This document shows positions 12,225-26,506 of a DNA stretch of 64,000 bases, one piece after another. Position 1 is the stretch's first letter. Every line of letters begins with the position of its first letter. The DNA is from Montifringilla adamsi (lineage: Eukaryota > Chordata > Aves > Passeriformes > Passeridae), in NCBI GenBank assembly GCA_017590115.1, contig JAGGNK010008892.1:1061383-1125382 (forward strand), read 5' to 3'. Under the pieces are notes generated by a model. It ran no database searches. It had not been told where the DNA came from and saw only the letters and a list, made by a program, of their open reading frames with translations. Made by a program: the position numbers and the translations under genes.

Positions 12225-12617
12225 GAAAGTTATTAAGGGAATGGAGCTTCTCATGTGTCTACCCAAAGAGGCTGGCACTGCTCAGCCTTGTGAAGAGCAG
12301 ACTCAGGGGCGTCTCATTCATGTGTATAAATACCTCACAAGGCAGGAGGTGGCCCTTTTTCAGTGGCGTCCATAGGACAAGAGGCAAGGAGGGAAAACTG
12401 AAATACAGGAATTTCTGCCTCACCTAAGAGTATTCTGTAATGGTGAGACTGAACAGGCTGCCCACAGCGCACAGGTGTTGTGGAGACATTGTCCTCAGAG
12501 CTACTCAAAACCTAACTGGGCACAGCTCTGGGCAGTCTATTCTAGCTGGCCCTGCCTTAAGCAGGAGGCTGGACTCGAGAGTCTCCAGAGACACCTTCCA
12601 ACCTCAGCTATTCTGAA
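12225..12617 (+). mobile_element. CR1 LINE 3' fragment
   Basis: About 390 bp of a plus-strand CR1. Consecutive hallmarks are CTGCTCAGCCTTGTGAAGAG, GACTCAGGGGCGTCTC, GTGTATAAATACCTCACAAG, TCAGTGGCGTCCATAGGAC with AAGAGGCAAGG, GAACAGGCTGCCCACAG, GTTGTGGAGACATTGTCCTC, TACTCAAAACC, and the end GTCTCCAGAGACACCTTCC with AACCTCAGC and ATTCTGA. It covers the C-terminal ORF2 codons and the 3' UTR but has indels and stops. Compared with the copy at 8121 it belongs to a subfamily ending in CTCCAGAGG...CCTTCCAACCTC. It is a dead, 5'-truncated insertion. Confidence 0.9.
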
Positions 12618-14883
12618 CACCCTAAATTCACTGGTCATTTTCAGTTATATTTTCCAGAGGAATAGCTATGTTAAACAGACAGGATTCTTCTATTTATTTG
12701 ATTAATTTTAAAAATAAACTAGTTGCTGGGAAGTCAAACTAGACACTTTTCCAGTCTAACAGTCTTAACAGCTTTTATCAAAAGTGAAACATAATTAGGA
12801 ATTGCTTGACAACAGCCACACAGCCAGTTGCAAGTGTTGTTATTTACTAGTCTGATTATATAGTCAATGCACCAAACCACCCACAGCTCATCCTGCCTTT
12901 GCCCAAATGTAGGAGCACACGGGAAAAGCTAGCAAGGTTACAGGACGGTGTTAGGAAGGAACTCAGGAAGCACAGACAGAACACCTCAAGGTACAAAGAA
13001 TAAAAGATTGAGGCATTCATTGCTCAGCTAACTAATGCATTTTCATAAATTACTTTGAATGAGACTAATAAATACAAATGTCACTTTGATGTTAATTTTT
13101 GCTAATTAAAATGGGAGAAAAAACTTTCCTTCTTGTCTGTGTTGCAAAAAAAGATGGCAGAATCACAACATTACGTGCTAGTAGCAAGAAACCAAGAGGC
13201 TATTCAGCTAGAGGATGGCAGATGGTGCAAGGATGTACATATAGAGCAAAGGCTCATGCAGTCCTGGAGAAGACTGAAACAATGCAAATAATTTGTAGAG
13301 TCTGTGCCCTAGTGTTCTGCTGCAAAATGGGGCTTGTTCTCCCAGTGATGTCAAAAGGATAAATACCTCCACTATTATGAGCTTGTCAACCATTCCAACA
13401 GCAGAGGTAATTGTTGCTGCTAAAAAACCTGCAGTCATCTGAATTTTCCACCTACTACATTTCATTTTAATCTTAGTATTTCATTTTTTATATACTCTAT
13501 GAACAATGTTTTACTCCTCAGCCTCCAACTATCTGTTACTTTTCTTATGCTGCAGAATTTTTTCTTTTGCATGTTTCTAAATGCGTCCATTGTTTTTGCA
13601 AAGACAAAATCAAAGACAAAATTGCATTAAAAATTGCAAAGAAAGAAAAATAGCTTTTAAGCCTTGATTGTGAATGACAGAACCACAACTTATAATGGAA
13701 CCATAATTTTTGCAAGTAAAAATACAAATACTGTTAAAACCCAGGCACCTCAAATCAGTAATGAATTTGGTTATGTGAAATTAATGGATATACAGCAGTG
13801 TGCACATAAATCCTTGCAGGATCAGAACAAATTGTTTAACTCAACACCTTCTGAAGCTGACAGAAAAGCCTTGCTTTTAAAGATTTCAGCAAGTTCAGAA
13901 TCAACCCATCAATTTTTCCTGTGAAACATGGAATAGAGATGACCAGACTTTGGTATTGAAGGTATTGTTTCACATTGCATTTTGTAGAAAGAGCTGCTAA
14001 AAGCATGACCAACCTGATGTTTCTCTTGGACTGCTATAAATCACAAGCAACTTACCTGAAGTCATTAGTGTAATATGAGGAAGGTAAGAAACAGAAGCAG
14101 GGTGTTGGTGCATGAAGTTGTACTGTACCAGCCTCCCTTAAGAAGAAATTTTTGGGTAACTTCTGTTGTGCTTAGAAACTAATGGTGTGACAGAGCTCAG
14201 GAAAGTTTCCTTTTGGAAAAGCATCCTCAGAGAGCAATTATTTCCAAAAGTAAAGATGCGACTTTGTGAACACTGATAATTTTAAGAACTATGGGGTTTA
14301 AAAATTCTGTCTGGAAAAACAAAATATTCTTTGGTTTACAGATTAACAAAAATGTGTCTGAAAACCACTCATTTCTATGTACGGACACCCCAAGAAAGCA
14401 GAACTATTTTTTCAAATACATAGTTTAAAAAGTCACTGCCACAAAAAAACCTCATAGCTTCTTTAGTTTATTCTTAAATGTCTGAGTACAGTCAAAACCA
14501 CTCCAAAATACCAGTTTATTATGGAAGTTATACATTTTTAACTATAAAGTTATGAATAGAATTGCTACTTTAATTCTTAAATTATTTGTAGAAAAATGCA
14601 AATTTTTTGGAAATTTATTTTGTTTGCAATCTCTTCTATCTCAGTTAAGAACTTAATAACTTCTTTGTTTAGTGTCTGTTATGCGTATAATTGCTTAAAA
14701 TCAGGTATGAGAGCTTTCTCATTTAACTGTTTTACAGTTAAACTGAAAGGTACAGAAGTGCTTCTTATGCAGTGCAGCCAGAGGATATATGCATTCAGTT
14801 TTTGTTGTATGTGTAAAATAAATTATAATGGGAATGCAGTGGACTAGGTAGCAGAATTGGGTATTTGATTTTTACCCTCTGAG

Positions 14884-14901
14884 AAAAAAAAAAAAAAAAA
14901 A
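14884..14901 (+). repeat. Poly(A) tract, A18
   Basis: Run of 18 A after CTCTGAG and before GATGGAATTC. No retroposed element is recognised next to it. Confidence 0.85.
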
Positions 14902-15822
14902 GATGGAATTCAGGGAGTAACTCTTTTTAAAAAATGAGATATTCATACTCCATGTTGTAATAAGACAAAAAAACATTACAGTTATATACATGTACATAAA
15001 ATGATGTCTCAAAGGTGAACCACAGAATTTTCCTAGAAGTCCTGAAATAATCCAGCCTTTAATGTTGGTAGAAATCTTAGGTCAATGTACAAAGCAATCC
15101 TTTGTATTGCTCTATCATAAATTTTAAATGTGTAAGCCTTACATGGTCCTCAGCCATTAAACATAAATGGGCCAAATTCTATTCAAACTTGCACTGTTTT
15201 GGGGAAGAAGGTTAGTAGCCAGAGCACAAATCTTGTCAAAATTTCAGCTGGCAATCAGCTCTGTAAATCATACTGAAATTTATTTATAGGAATGACGCTT
15301 TATAAATTATTAAAACAAGTCTGTTTTTCCTAAATATTTAAAATCCAGATTTCTAGAAGGTTTATATTGAAGATGCTTGGTAAGACAATCCATCAAATCA
15401 GTAAAGTTATTTCATTTTATTTATTGACCAGCATGTTTTATTATTGTGCAATATCCATTTTGCTTATTTTATTTGCCTACTGTACATATTTAGGTAGTTG
15501 TTTTAAAGACTTATCCACAGAATGCAGCAGAAGAATGATAGATGGAAACTGTTCTGCTATGTAGCAAATTTGTATTCTTTATTAAGAGTCAAGACAATTT
15601 AGTATGAACATGCAATTATTCCACCATTGAACAATAAGCAACTTGACAGTGTAACATAAAATAATCTCATCCAAATCAAATATTATCATCAAATATATTT
15701 TTTTAAAAGTGTATTATAAACACAAAATGTGGCAATCATGGCCTTTTTAATAAGTGCACTTGTCTTTCAGAAACACGTAGCCTCTAAATCTGACAAATTA
15801 TGTTTTTAATTAATTGTATATG

Positions 15823-15850
15823 TTTCAAATATGTATATATATATTTGAAA
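15823..15850. repeat. A+T-rich inverted repeat
   Basis: TTTCAAATAT and ATATTTGAAA are 10-bp perfect inverted arms around an 8-nt spacer, GTATATAT. The DNA could extrude a small cruciform, or an RNA could form a short hairpin. The A+T-only character makes a chance origin likely. Confidence 0.7.
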
Positions 15851-18800
15851 GTTAGTATTTACAGTACATTTAATCTTGCAAGGGGCATTGCCTGACTTGT
15901 CTATGGACACTCAGAGACATAACTTGACCCAAGCACAGAACAGCAGTGAAATTAATTTTAGCCAGGATCAGTTTATCAGTTTTCAAAATGCATGCAATTT
16001 TGTATGGAAATACATTTCTGTAAAGTTTTCTTCTGTTTTCTTCCCAATGCTTGGAGTTCTCAAGAATTTTCAGAAAACTGGAAGTAACTACTAGAGTAGA
16101 AGACAAATGAACTATAAAACACAGTACCGAAAGTAGGGCATCTCTAATTAAATCACCGTAAACAAGGTTTACTGCACTGCAAAATCTATTATTTATTAAG
16201 AAGAAAGCTTTATTAATTGAAGCTCTTTTTAAAGACCAGTAGCATAGTCAAAAGTATAATTGTTCTGCATATCTTACCTTGGGGTTAAAAACTGCTTTTC
16301 TTCCCCAGTTATTTCCAGGACTTGCTTTTCCACAGCTATTTATCAGACCACAGTTAAGCTACTCCACACCATCTTTCACAGCTAAACAACTTTGCTCAAT
16401 GATAAAGGACTTTATTTGCATTAACTAAAGTAACTATACTATGAAAAATTTCCTTACCATATAAAAATTTAACTAATTAAAAGAAGCATGCACAGCACGT
16501 ACTTTTCACTTGGAAAGAACACGTTCTTAAAAGTTCGTGCTGAACTACTTTTTAAAAGAGCACCTAGGGATAATAATAAAAAAAAGGTAAAAGAGCTGTG
16601 CTGTCACCTAGCGGATAAAGGTAGTAGAATAGGATTACTTTTTAAGTTGCTTACAGTTTTAACAACATTAAAACATACTCCAGATATTATATTGATTTCC
16701 TGAAAGAGACATGTAAACATGAGAATTGGCTCTTGCTCTACTGCTGACATAGGTCCTCTGAATATTTTAAAGACAGACCTACAGAGCCTTTGGATCTCTT
16801 TTCATGCCTTTTCATTGTTTCATTGTAATGTTGGTTATTACATTTTAAATCTGAATGTAAACATTGCATATTTAAGAGCCTGGGATGTAGGAGAAAAGCC
16901 TCAGGTGGAGGGGCTGACTGGCAGTGTAGAAAATACATAGAACAAAGACAAAAATTGCTGTGCAACTAATCTTTCTTTTGACCTCTGCTGTGAACACCAT
17001 CTTGTTTTTGTACTGAAAAAGTAAGGCTGTGCATTGGTACTTCTGAGAGACGAAAATGCCTCTACCCTATAAAATTTAAGTCAGTGAGTTAATAATTCAA
17101 CCTAAATATATGCATGGATTAGACCCTTAGATTGTACAATTTCAAGTAAAATTCGGGTTTTTTTTCCAGATGAATTTTTGACATAGGAGCAGGGAAATAT
17201 TTAATTGAAATTTTGCCAAAACTTTTCGTTATATTAGTGCCTGTGATTTAGGACCAAGGGAAAAGCTTTACTTCAGGATTTTGGTGTCAAAACACAAACC
17301 AAGCCAATGCTGCCACTTTCCCCAACCCTTCTTGTGCAGAAACAGAGTGAAGACTTGAAGACATATGATGGGACTCCATTCCACTTAGTCTAATACGGCA
17401 AGAGAGGAAAAAGGTTTTGGGAATAGGCACTTGGTTACTGACTATTAAAACAGATTTTCAAAGAAGAAAAACTAATACATCTTACTGAAATGCTTAAAGG
17501 TATTATCTTCTACTTGCAATCATTCAGTAGTCTTATTCTCAAGAACATTTTCTATTTTATTCCAGCATCTGAAGCTCTCTATAACCACCTCATCCTTGTC
17601 CACATACTGACGAATTTTAGAAAAATATAGGAAGTATTGATTTCCCTTGTACTGTCATTTTTATGAAGTCTTTTTTTGGCAACACAGAGTAACCCACATT
17701 AATTTTGCAACAATTAGAGAATTTTTTGGGAACATGCATGAAACCAGGCCACCACAAAGCATTATTATCACAAGAAACAAGGCATATGCACAGGAACCTC
17801 TAAGAGATGCCTTCATGGTGTTGTATTACTTGACACTGTCATTTCACCCTTGCTTGCCTTCAGTGAAGCAAACAGATTTATTTGTTATTAATGCTCCAAT
17901 CTGAAAATGGATTCATTCCACTAAGTTTCACATTAAGAAACAAAAGGCACATAATAACCTACCTTACACTGCACTTTTCAAAGACTTAAAATACAAAGTC
18001 TATGGCTTCCCACTACCAGAAGACTTGAAAAATACCAATAATAAATTTTTACTCAATAGTAAATGTGCAATCAATCTTGAAATATTTTAAACAACTAAAT
18101 AGCCAGCCAACCCCCACCCTCCAAACTGAAATGCTGTGGAAATCAGAAATAACTATAAAACTGCAAAATTTTGTTCAGGATTTCCATTCAACCATATTTA
18201 CAGCAAGTCAGTAATTTTTTGTTTTTTCTTTTGACATAGAGTATTTTAAAGAGAAGGTTTCTTTCCACATACACTAAAACAGAGGAAATTAATAAACTTG
18301 GTATATGTCATAGTCACATGAGCTGTAGTATACATTTTTTCTTAGTGAAAATTATGTCTTTTTTTCTTGCATATCCCTGACATCATTTGCTTCCTACTTA
18401 AAAATTAAAAATTGTCGGCTTAAAACAGAACTGAGCAAACTCCTTGCACTGAAAATTTTTAACTGAGCTAAGTACTGAGTATAGGTAGAGGACAACCATG
18501 AGTTTCATGTGAATTTCTGCAATTTAAAAGAAGTGGCAAATAATATTATGCACTATTTTGTCCTTGGTGTGTGACAGTTTTTGCTCAGTTTCTTCCCCTT
18601 CATACTAAACTCAGTGATTAAACTGCTTGCAACAAATATTTATAATTCAAATTCAGTGAGCAGTCAGCAGTATGTGCTTACAGCTTGTACTTTCAGACAG
18701 TGTCCTTACAACATGTTTGCTGGAGTATTCAAAGCTGGAAAGCAAACATCAGAGGGCATGATCAAACAAAGACATTTTTAAAAAAGATTTGGCAAAACCT

Positions 18801-19935
18801 TTATGAATTCCCTCCTAGAATGCAACACTTTATAGAATATAGGCTTTAAACAATATTAAAATATCTGCAATATTGACTGATATTTAAAATGGACTATGTC
18901 AAACTTTAAATTAAAACATGAAGGGACATCTCCAATGATGGATAAATAATACATGTTTTACATGAAAGAGTTACTTTTGATATAACAATTTGTTTAATCT
19001 AGAGAACCAAGACAGTTAACAGTCGCACAGCTCTGGGTGTAAGGAATCCATTTTAATCCTCTATGCCTTCTTTACAAGACATTACTTATTAAAACAAAAC
19101 CAGGACACTCCAGAAGTTACTCTAATTGTTTCCTAAAGCTGGAGAATGAAGAGTTCAGCACTGACTTACTCTTTACCTTTCACTGTATTTTGTGAAATAC
19201 TTTAGAAAACACAGATGAATTATGAATTTTTGAAGACTGGAAAAAGTACAATACCTGCTAATAAGCAGAAGAAAGAAAAAAATATTTCCCTCTGACAGCA
19301 GAATTAAGTCCATTTGGTGGCAAAGGAAATGGAATTATCTGCAAACTATATTTCTTTGCACAGACCTTAAAAGCCCTCTGAGATGCACACTGTGAGGACA
19401 TATCAATCTGAAGAAAGTTTGGGTTTTTCCCAAACTTTTGTGTTTTATGTGACGGCAATTTAACCACGTCCAAAACACGTGTCCAAATCATCCATGTTAA
19501 GGGTGAGGACAGTAAAAACCGTGGAACTACTTTAGAAAGTGCCTACAGCAATGGAGACGGTTGCATACAAATGGTCTGTTGAGGGCAGAGAAATGTGGTT
19601 AGGGGGTTTTGGCACAGCTGGTCACCTGCTTCCCTCACTTTCCCATTAACATAGGGTAGTTGTGGCACTGACATCCAAACCCTATCAAGTTTCTTTGAGC
19701 TAAAAATGGACAGTCCCATCCCCCAAACTTCTGGGGCTCATAGTCTCACATCTTGTGCTTCTCTCTCCTCTCTCTTTTAGACCTGACTAAAAAGACTCAT
19801 AGCTGAAAATATTGTGAAGCAAGAATTTTTTTGTGACATTTCCTGTCAGTACTGACCTCTGTTGGGTTGAAGATAACACAGTTTCTTCTTTTACCTCCTG
19901 TCTCTACTAAAGTGGGAAGTTTATACACAAAAAGT

Positions 19936-19955
19936 AAAAAAAAAAAAAAAAAAAA
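19936..19955 (+). repeat. Poly(A) tract, A20
   Basis: Twenty consecutive A after CACAAAAAGT, then GAAAATAAAT. The roughly 430 bp to the left (19500-19935) are less A+T-rich than average. A retroposed sequence with this tail is therefore conceivable, but I recognise no gene in it and saw no target-site duplication. Confidence 0.85.
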
Positions 19956-20496
19956 GAAAATAAATTTAAAACATGAAAAAAGTTTTATTAAAAAAATTTA
20001 TTAAAATAATTTTTAAAAAATGCTAACAGAAAAAGAAACTCTTGGTCTGGATTTAATTTTAAAGATTAGGGATTACTCTAAAGCTTTATTGAAAGTTTTA
20101 TTAACTTTATAAGAAACCCAAACTACCACAATCATGAAATGAAAATTAAAATAACAAACGGTTTCATGTGTCACTGTAAACAAAAAATGCAAGACAGGGC
20201 CAATCCTCAGCCCAACCACATGCTTCCTGTATGATCTTTGTATGCCACTCAGTCGTTCTGATGCTGTAGTTCCTTGGCTGTGTAATTGAGCTAGAACATC
20301 CCTGCCTCAAAAGAATCCTATGAAGATAAAATTAATAATTATTTGCTTTCATGTTAGCATGCTGAAAAAAATTAAGTAGACTCCAAAACCAGGAATAATT
20401 GTTACAGAATTTAATACAATTTAAAACAGAAAATAAGATGTTGAAAACAGAAGGATTTATGATACCAGTAATTCCACGGATTTACTATTTCTTCTC

Positions 20497-20527
<31 letters not shown>

Positions 20528-23500
20528 AAAGAAAAACTCAACAGCCTGTTAACAAGCTGATAATTATATATACCACTAACATAAGAGACCAGGAAAGTTG
20601 TAAATGCAAAACTACTTTTTTTCAGCTAGGTTAATTCTAACTAACTAACCTGTATTAACTTTAACAATGAACAGTGATACTTATTCAAATACAATTGCCT
20701 ATTTTAAGTTGTTTTTCTAACATACAAGATAATCAAAGTCTAGTGTTGAGACCTTTAATCAGAATCAGCAACCGAGTAAATAGCAGATGTCTGCAAGGCT
20801 TTACAATTTTTCCTAAAAGCAGTTGCACCTTGGGAAAAGGATGTATCATCTCTTTAAGAGATGTCAGGCATGAATATCAGGGAAATACAATTAAAAATGA
20901 AATTAACTTTTCTATGGTCTGTTTCAGTATGGACATAGCTTCCCATACATTAAAAAACAATAAAAAAGTTATTTAATTGCATTTAAATAAAAGAACGGTT
21001 GTGACTTATTTCACGCCATTGTTAATGTCTAACTTTTAATGTCATCATTACAAAAACAAAAGAGCACAATTCAAAGCTATATAGCTAATGCAAGTATTCA
21101 TAAGAAATCACTAAAAATACTTTGGGTAAGCAAAGGTAGGAATCAATCAATAACAGCTTGCTGTCTAGAGATAGCAAACAAGATGGCTTATCTAAAAATA
21201 CATTTAACACTTCATATCATTGTAACAGGTCAGTGAAAAAGGGCTTCACTTCAGCAATCTGACTACATACCTAGCTTGCAGTAAGGTATCACAGACTGGG
21301 CCCAGCTTCTGCAATGATAGATGTTCTTAGCATTACTGCTGACACAGGCTGACTTGCCCAGTCAAGCTTTTAGTATTTCATGTGTGTCTCTTCATGTTTC
21401 ATTACATAACAGTTTCTTTTACGCATCTCACCTCTCACAGCACTGTCATTATGGAAACATTTCTTGAGTAATAGAAAACCATAAAGTCCTCCTGAGTCAA
21501 AGGTCAAATGCAGTCAATTTATTGCAAAAAACTCCAACAACCCACAAAAAATCTCAGCTGCAAGTTACTCCTTCACTCCCAGGAGTTTTATATTTTCCTT
21601 GTCTTTCGAAACAACCCACAAGTGATAATGAAATGCTTAAAGCAATAAGAGAGAGAATCAGGTTTCATCTACCTGGACCGTCTGGCAGCATACTGTGTAA
21701 CAATAAATGAGTGTTCTTAAGTCACAGCATTTCACTGGAAATGAGGCAGAACTTGTGTATTTTAACAGCTTTTTACAACTAGTAACCACTAGCAAATTTA
21801 TTTTACTTTCTCAGGGAAGACCAGCGAACGTCCCTAATTTAAACTAAAGGGCCATTCAGCCTCAAAGACAAAAAGCACTTCTGCTTAGCACCTGAGTAAT
21901 ACATGGAATATGTACAGGTGAATCAAGAGGACTGGAATCAAAGATAGTTTGTCTTTGGCTGGTCTGAAAGGTCTGACTCATTTCCAGTTCTGTGATCATT
22001 TATTATCCAGAAAAGAAAGGCCAGCTTTCTGCAGTGCAAACACAGTGGTGGTCTGCGGCTCATGATGAATAGATTTACCAGGTCTGCTCTGAATTGCATG
22101 ACATAGAGTTTTCCAACAGGCTCTGACACCTGATGTATGTTTAAACTTCCTCACACAGAAAGCCCTCAATATCTACCTGCATGCACTGTTTCTTAAAGTT
22201 ATTATGCACAAAATACATTCTTAGATGGCATATTATTTAAAGTGATGTTATGGTACAGAAATATTTTAATCAGTAATTTCATGTCCGATAAAGACTTATT
22301 TCCCTGCCAGTACTCCGACTTCAGTATAGCACAGGAGTTTGTTCTGGTCTGAAAATATCAGTTTCCATATTTTCAGGTTCCATGTTATACAAAGTTTATA
22401 CAAGAGTTGATTTACATTTGTAGAATAACAGAAAAGTAAAGACATTGATGACTTTTTTTATACTCAAATCAGTACAACTGTTGGAGCATTTATCTGCACT
22501 GCCTCATGATAAATAGCAGAAACACCAGCCAATTATTCCTGAACTTGGGAGTTATATGCCAAACTAAGCATTGCAAAAGTCACAAAGACCCAATTAAAAT
22601 CAAAGTATTCACTGGAGGAATATCACAAATCCAAGAAAATTCCCTGGCAATAGTTAACGGTTGTCAAATTGATAGTCACACTGTTCATTACAGTTTACTT
22701 GTTTTTGCAGATAAAAAGTAATTTAACCACTGGACTGGAAGCCCACACCTTCTTTTAGTTTTAAAGAGCCTGCAGTTTGAGTAGTTTTAAGAGTGGGTAA
22801 GAAAATAAAGCAATATTAAAATGTTATCATTAATCAAATATTTAGAATTACCAATTCAAAAAAGCCAAACTAACATTGATAAACAATCTTTGGTCTGGAA
22901 GGAAAAGTATAAAAATTCTATGCAACTGTGTTAAACTACATAAACCCACAATTACACAAAAGAGAACACAATTTAAAGTGCTTCTTCTAACTATGCTCCC
23001 TCTAACATTCAATTTGAACATGTAGGATAGCCCAGCTTTTTTAATAATGTGGCTTAGTTGATTAGCCTGTTAACTACACTGAGTCTTCTACACACAACAA
23101 ACTGAATCCATTAAAAGGACAAAAGAAAGAATAACAAAATGTCTTTTCATTCAGGTCCTAATAAATCAATGCCAGTAAACACTATGCAGAAATAAGCAAA
23201 ATGTTTATTACTTTCTGAGATACTCGAGAAAAGTTCAATGTGAAGAAGGATGAATATACTGAATACATTCATATTTGCTGACATAAGTTGTTTTTTAAAA
23301 TAAGTTACAACACTTGTCACTATCTGAGCTTTAATCCAAAAATTTTTCAACAAAGATCCACATTTAAATATTCTTACAGTTATACTGAAGTTCATTTGTA
23401 CTGTCTCATTTCAAAATTTTGTAGAGCACAGAAAACACCCTCTCCTCTGCTTTATAAAGCTTAACTTCCTTCACTCAGTCCTCCCTTTTTACACTGCCAG

Positions 23501-24209
23501 TTCATGTATCCATGATTCTTCCAGTTCTTTAAATTCCTTATGAGGAAGAGGATGCTTTTGGTCTTGGAAAAAAGTGTGTTGTCACTCTCAATACCACTAT
23601 CTGACTTCTACAGTCACTTGTTACACTGGTAAGAAAGAAAACAAAACTTACAGCGCCCTAAAGAATATTGAGAGGCTGTATACAGTGCATCAGGATCACA
23701 CCTTTATGGAATTGGACTCAGAAGACAGAAGGGAGAATATCACCTGGTTAAAAGGCTTTCTTTCTTCTTTATTGTAGGAACATGAACATTACCAGAACAT
23801 GACTGGAAAAGATTCTAAATCAATTTCCTTCAGAAATAAAGTCAGGTGTATAGAGCACATATAATTTAGCTAAATTCTTCCACATAGGTCTTGGTTATGA
23901 GAATAACCCTTAAACAGATTAAGTCCTGTGTCTGTGGAAAATCTAAGAATTATAATATTAACTTTTTAAATATAGGAGTCTATACAATGAACATCAGAGA
24001 GAAATCTGGTCTTTTCACAAGACAAACTAACTGTCTGACCATGAAAAGACCACACATCCTTTATTTCTCTGCGAAGGCCCATGAGCCAAGATTACCTGAT
24101 CCACTTGGGTGCTATTAACCTCCCTAACTTTATTTTTCTTAAGGTGTGGTGAAAAACAAAAAATGCATAAAATACTCTGCATTTATGAAGAATAAGAGAG
24201 CTTGAGCCT
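19956..24209. other. Non-coding DNA, no gene seen
   Basis: A+T-rich sequence with a 29-nt poly(A) run at 20497-20525. Short open frames (20674-20976, 22506-22721, 23891-24118) are unremarkable. No splice-site-flanked open frame or known repeat was found. Confidence 0.55.
20497..20525 (+). repeat. Poly(A) tract, A29
   Basis: The longest homopolymer noted: 29 A after TTTCTTCTC, then GGAAAGAAAAAC. No upstream gene or repeat is recognised that would make it a retroposon tail. Runs of this length are prone to length variation and sequencing error. Confidence 0.9.
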
Positions 24210-24328
24210 ATCATAGAATATGCTGGACTGGAAGGGACCCGCAAGGTTCATCGAGTCGCACTCCTGGCCCTGCACTGGGCAGCCCCAAAGGTCACTGCAC
24301 AGACCCACCACATGTCTGGGAGCATTTG
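24210..24328 (-). mobile_element. CR1 LINE 3' end fragment
   Basis: Antisense CR1 3' end: ATCATAGAATATGCTGGACT, GGAAGGGACCCGCAAGG, TTCATCGAGTCGCACTCC, TGGCCCTGCACTGGGCAGCC, CCCCAAAGGTCACTGCACAG and a last recognisable word GGGAGCATTT. The GACCC...ATCGAGTC...CTGGCCCTGCA signature marks a different CR1 subfamily from the copies at 8121 and 12225. Similarity breaks at about 24328, where TGTTGTGGTTTGAG begins. About 120 bp remain and there is no coding content. Confidence 0.88.
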
Positions 24329-25563
24329 TTGTGGTTTGAGATTAACTGACACACTGCTGTATCTGAAACCTAGATACACGCAGGCCTTTTAGTTCTTATT
24401 TTTCAATATTTTTTGTTAGATTTTCTTCAGACTTGCTTGGATTATAACCAGGTAGTTTCCCTGACTATATCTCAATTCCTACACTTCGATGATCTAGGGC
24501 TGGCAGAACAGTTTGGGATTCTATGTTTTGTTGGCACAGCTAATGAAGAGGAATGTTTTTAATAAGCACCTCCCTTTTTGTCCTAGTCAATTCTCTGTTG
24601 AGAGAAGTACACTGAGTTTACAATGATACAGATCATCATATTTTGAGACAAGGAACATGAAAGCAGACCAAAAAACTGCACAATATTTCCAATATACTGA
24701 TATAATTTTAATTTCCTGAATAAACACAAATACAAATGTGCAGTCTAAAGGAAGAAAAAATCATAGTTAAAACTTTAAGGGCAAAGCTGGTAATAAGATC
24801 CTTTAATCAGTTTTGTTTAAACTTTTAAACACCCAACTTTCAGAGTCAATGTCAATTTTGACTGAAAGGTATCTAGAGACTCCAATTTTAGCAAACAAAA
24901 CTGACTGAAGAACCGAAAAGGTTCTCATTTCATACTTATTACAAGTAAGAGCAATGTACATGTTGTAGTTAAGATGGAAGTTTAAGTTTTACACTAACAT
25001 AAATAATGGTTTTGAGTGTACAACACTTCATAATTTCAAAATCAATTCAGTATTTAGATAAGTAGCTGTTGCAGTTGAGAGTTCATTTTAGTCTTAAGAT
25101 TTTGAATGGGAAGTGAGGTTAAAGACAACCCTTCTTCCACTGATTTGATCATATAGAAGAAACAAATCAACTTCTTTATTAAATACTGGCACCATCTTTT
25201 CAGTTCTTCCATTTACAACCATCGGGGACAGACATCTTCAGATCTATTTTTTTCAGGTTTCTTTCTTTAAGTGATTTTAAAAAGAAACAGTCAAACAGAA
25301 GACAGATCTATTCAAATTACATGCCAACTCTTATGGTCATTTTTCAGAAAAAAACCTAATTTCTATAACATTTGCACAGAAGGTTGATTCCAGAATCCTT
25401 TTCCTAAATATTGCATAAATTCTGTTTTGTTCATCAAAATTTTCAGTTCAAGTGAATAACATTTAAAGGAATAATTATTTCAAGAAAATAATATTTATAA
25501 AATAATCAAAGAGCATCCATATCTTCATAATCATATGAGAAGACAAATACAGAAATAAAATCC

Positions 25564-25595
25564 AGGGAAAAGAAAAAAAGAAAAAGAAAAAGAGA
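25564..25595 (+). repeat. (AAAAG)n purine simple repeat
   Basis: A purine-only stretch dominated by AAAAAG units, following AATCC and preceding CACTGTATG. It is an ordinary low-complexity tract. Confidence 0.75.
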
Positions 25596-26506
25596 CACTG
25601 TATGAAGTCCCAAACTGGTCATACATTTTGTTACTGGTCAATAAACTAGACCACCATATATAAACAAAACATTCCATTCAGCATTATGTCAACCTTTAAC
25701 AAAAAGATCATCAATCAACTGCAAATACACGTTCTATGCACCTGTAAAATCTGATGGACATTCTTTCAAGTTTTTATTTCAACACTGTGTCTGTCAGAAT
25801 TACCCCCCACTATAAACTTATTATTAATGTTGGGAGAAGTTTTCCAAATGTCACCAAAATGAATTAGTATCACACTGAGCCCAAGACTTAAGAGAGTCAC
25901 CATGTGCATTTATGTATTTTCCCTCCCGTAATACTGACACATTTATATCTTTTCCACGTCTGCTCCAGGTCTGGTGAAACTGCACAGTATGTGTCTCATT
26001 CATTTTGCTAGAACACAGTGACACATACAGAGATTTAGTTGCATGAAATTCGTTGAAAAATTGTTAACAACAATGTCCACCTATGAGATGCTCTAAATTA
26101 AAGTACGCAAAAAGGTTTTTACTAATAGTATGACAAAGTGAGTTAAAATACTTATTGCACTACACATAGTTTGTAATGTGATGTTGGAACTTTGCTCTGT
26201 TTCACATGTACGTATGGGATGATGTGTTAGACAACAGAGGACTCATTTTCATGGTGAATAAAGCTGTAAGAAGACAAAAAAAAAAAGGAAACCAAACTCA
26301 AATAAATTAAGATTGGAAATAAAATACTTCTTATCATCGTGATTGTTACCCTTAGAACAATTTTCTAAGTAAGTGCTTGTGGATCCTTTGTCACTAGGAT
26401 ACATGCCTTAAAAAAGGAAACAGACTAAGCAAGGGAAGACATGCAGTAGTTGTTTCATCAGAGAACTCTACATCAAAATAGTGTTTTCCTAATTTGTACT
26501 CTTTTA

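Larger units (their letters stand above)
12618..19935. other. Non-coding DNA, no gene seen
   Basis: Over 7 kb with no recognisable exon, repeat family or RNA gene. Short open frames occur (for example 13099-13362 and 14596-14847) but have no recognisable domain. Minor structure: an 18-nt poly(A) at 14884-14901 and a hairpin-forming A+T inverted repeat at 15823-15850. A pyrimidine tract ending TCTCTTTTAG at 19780 resembles a splice acceptor, but no open reading frame of any length follows. Confidence 0.55.

Noticed and set aside
19500..19955. Possible retroposed transcript ending in A20
   Set aside because: No recognisable gene sequence, no target-site duplication and no clear left boundary were found.
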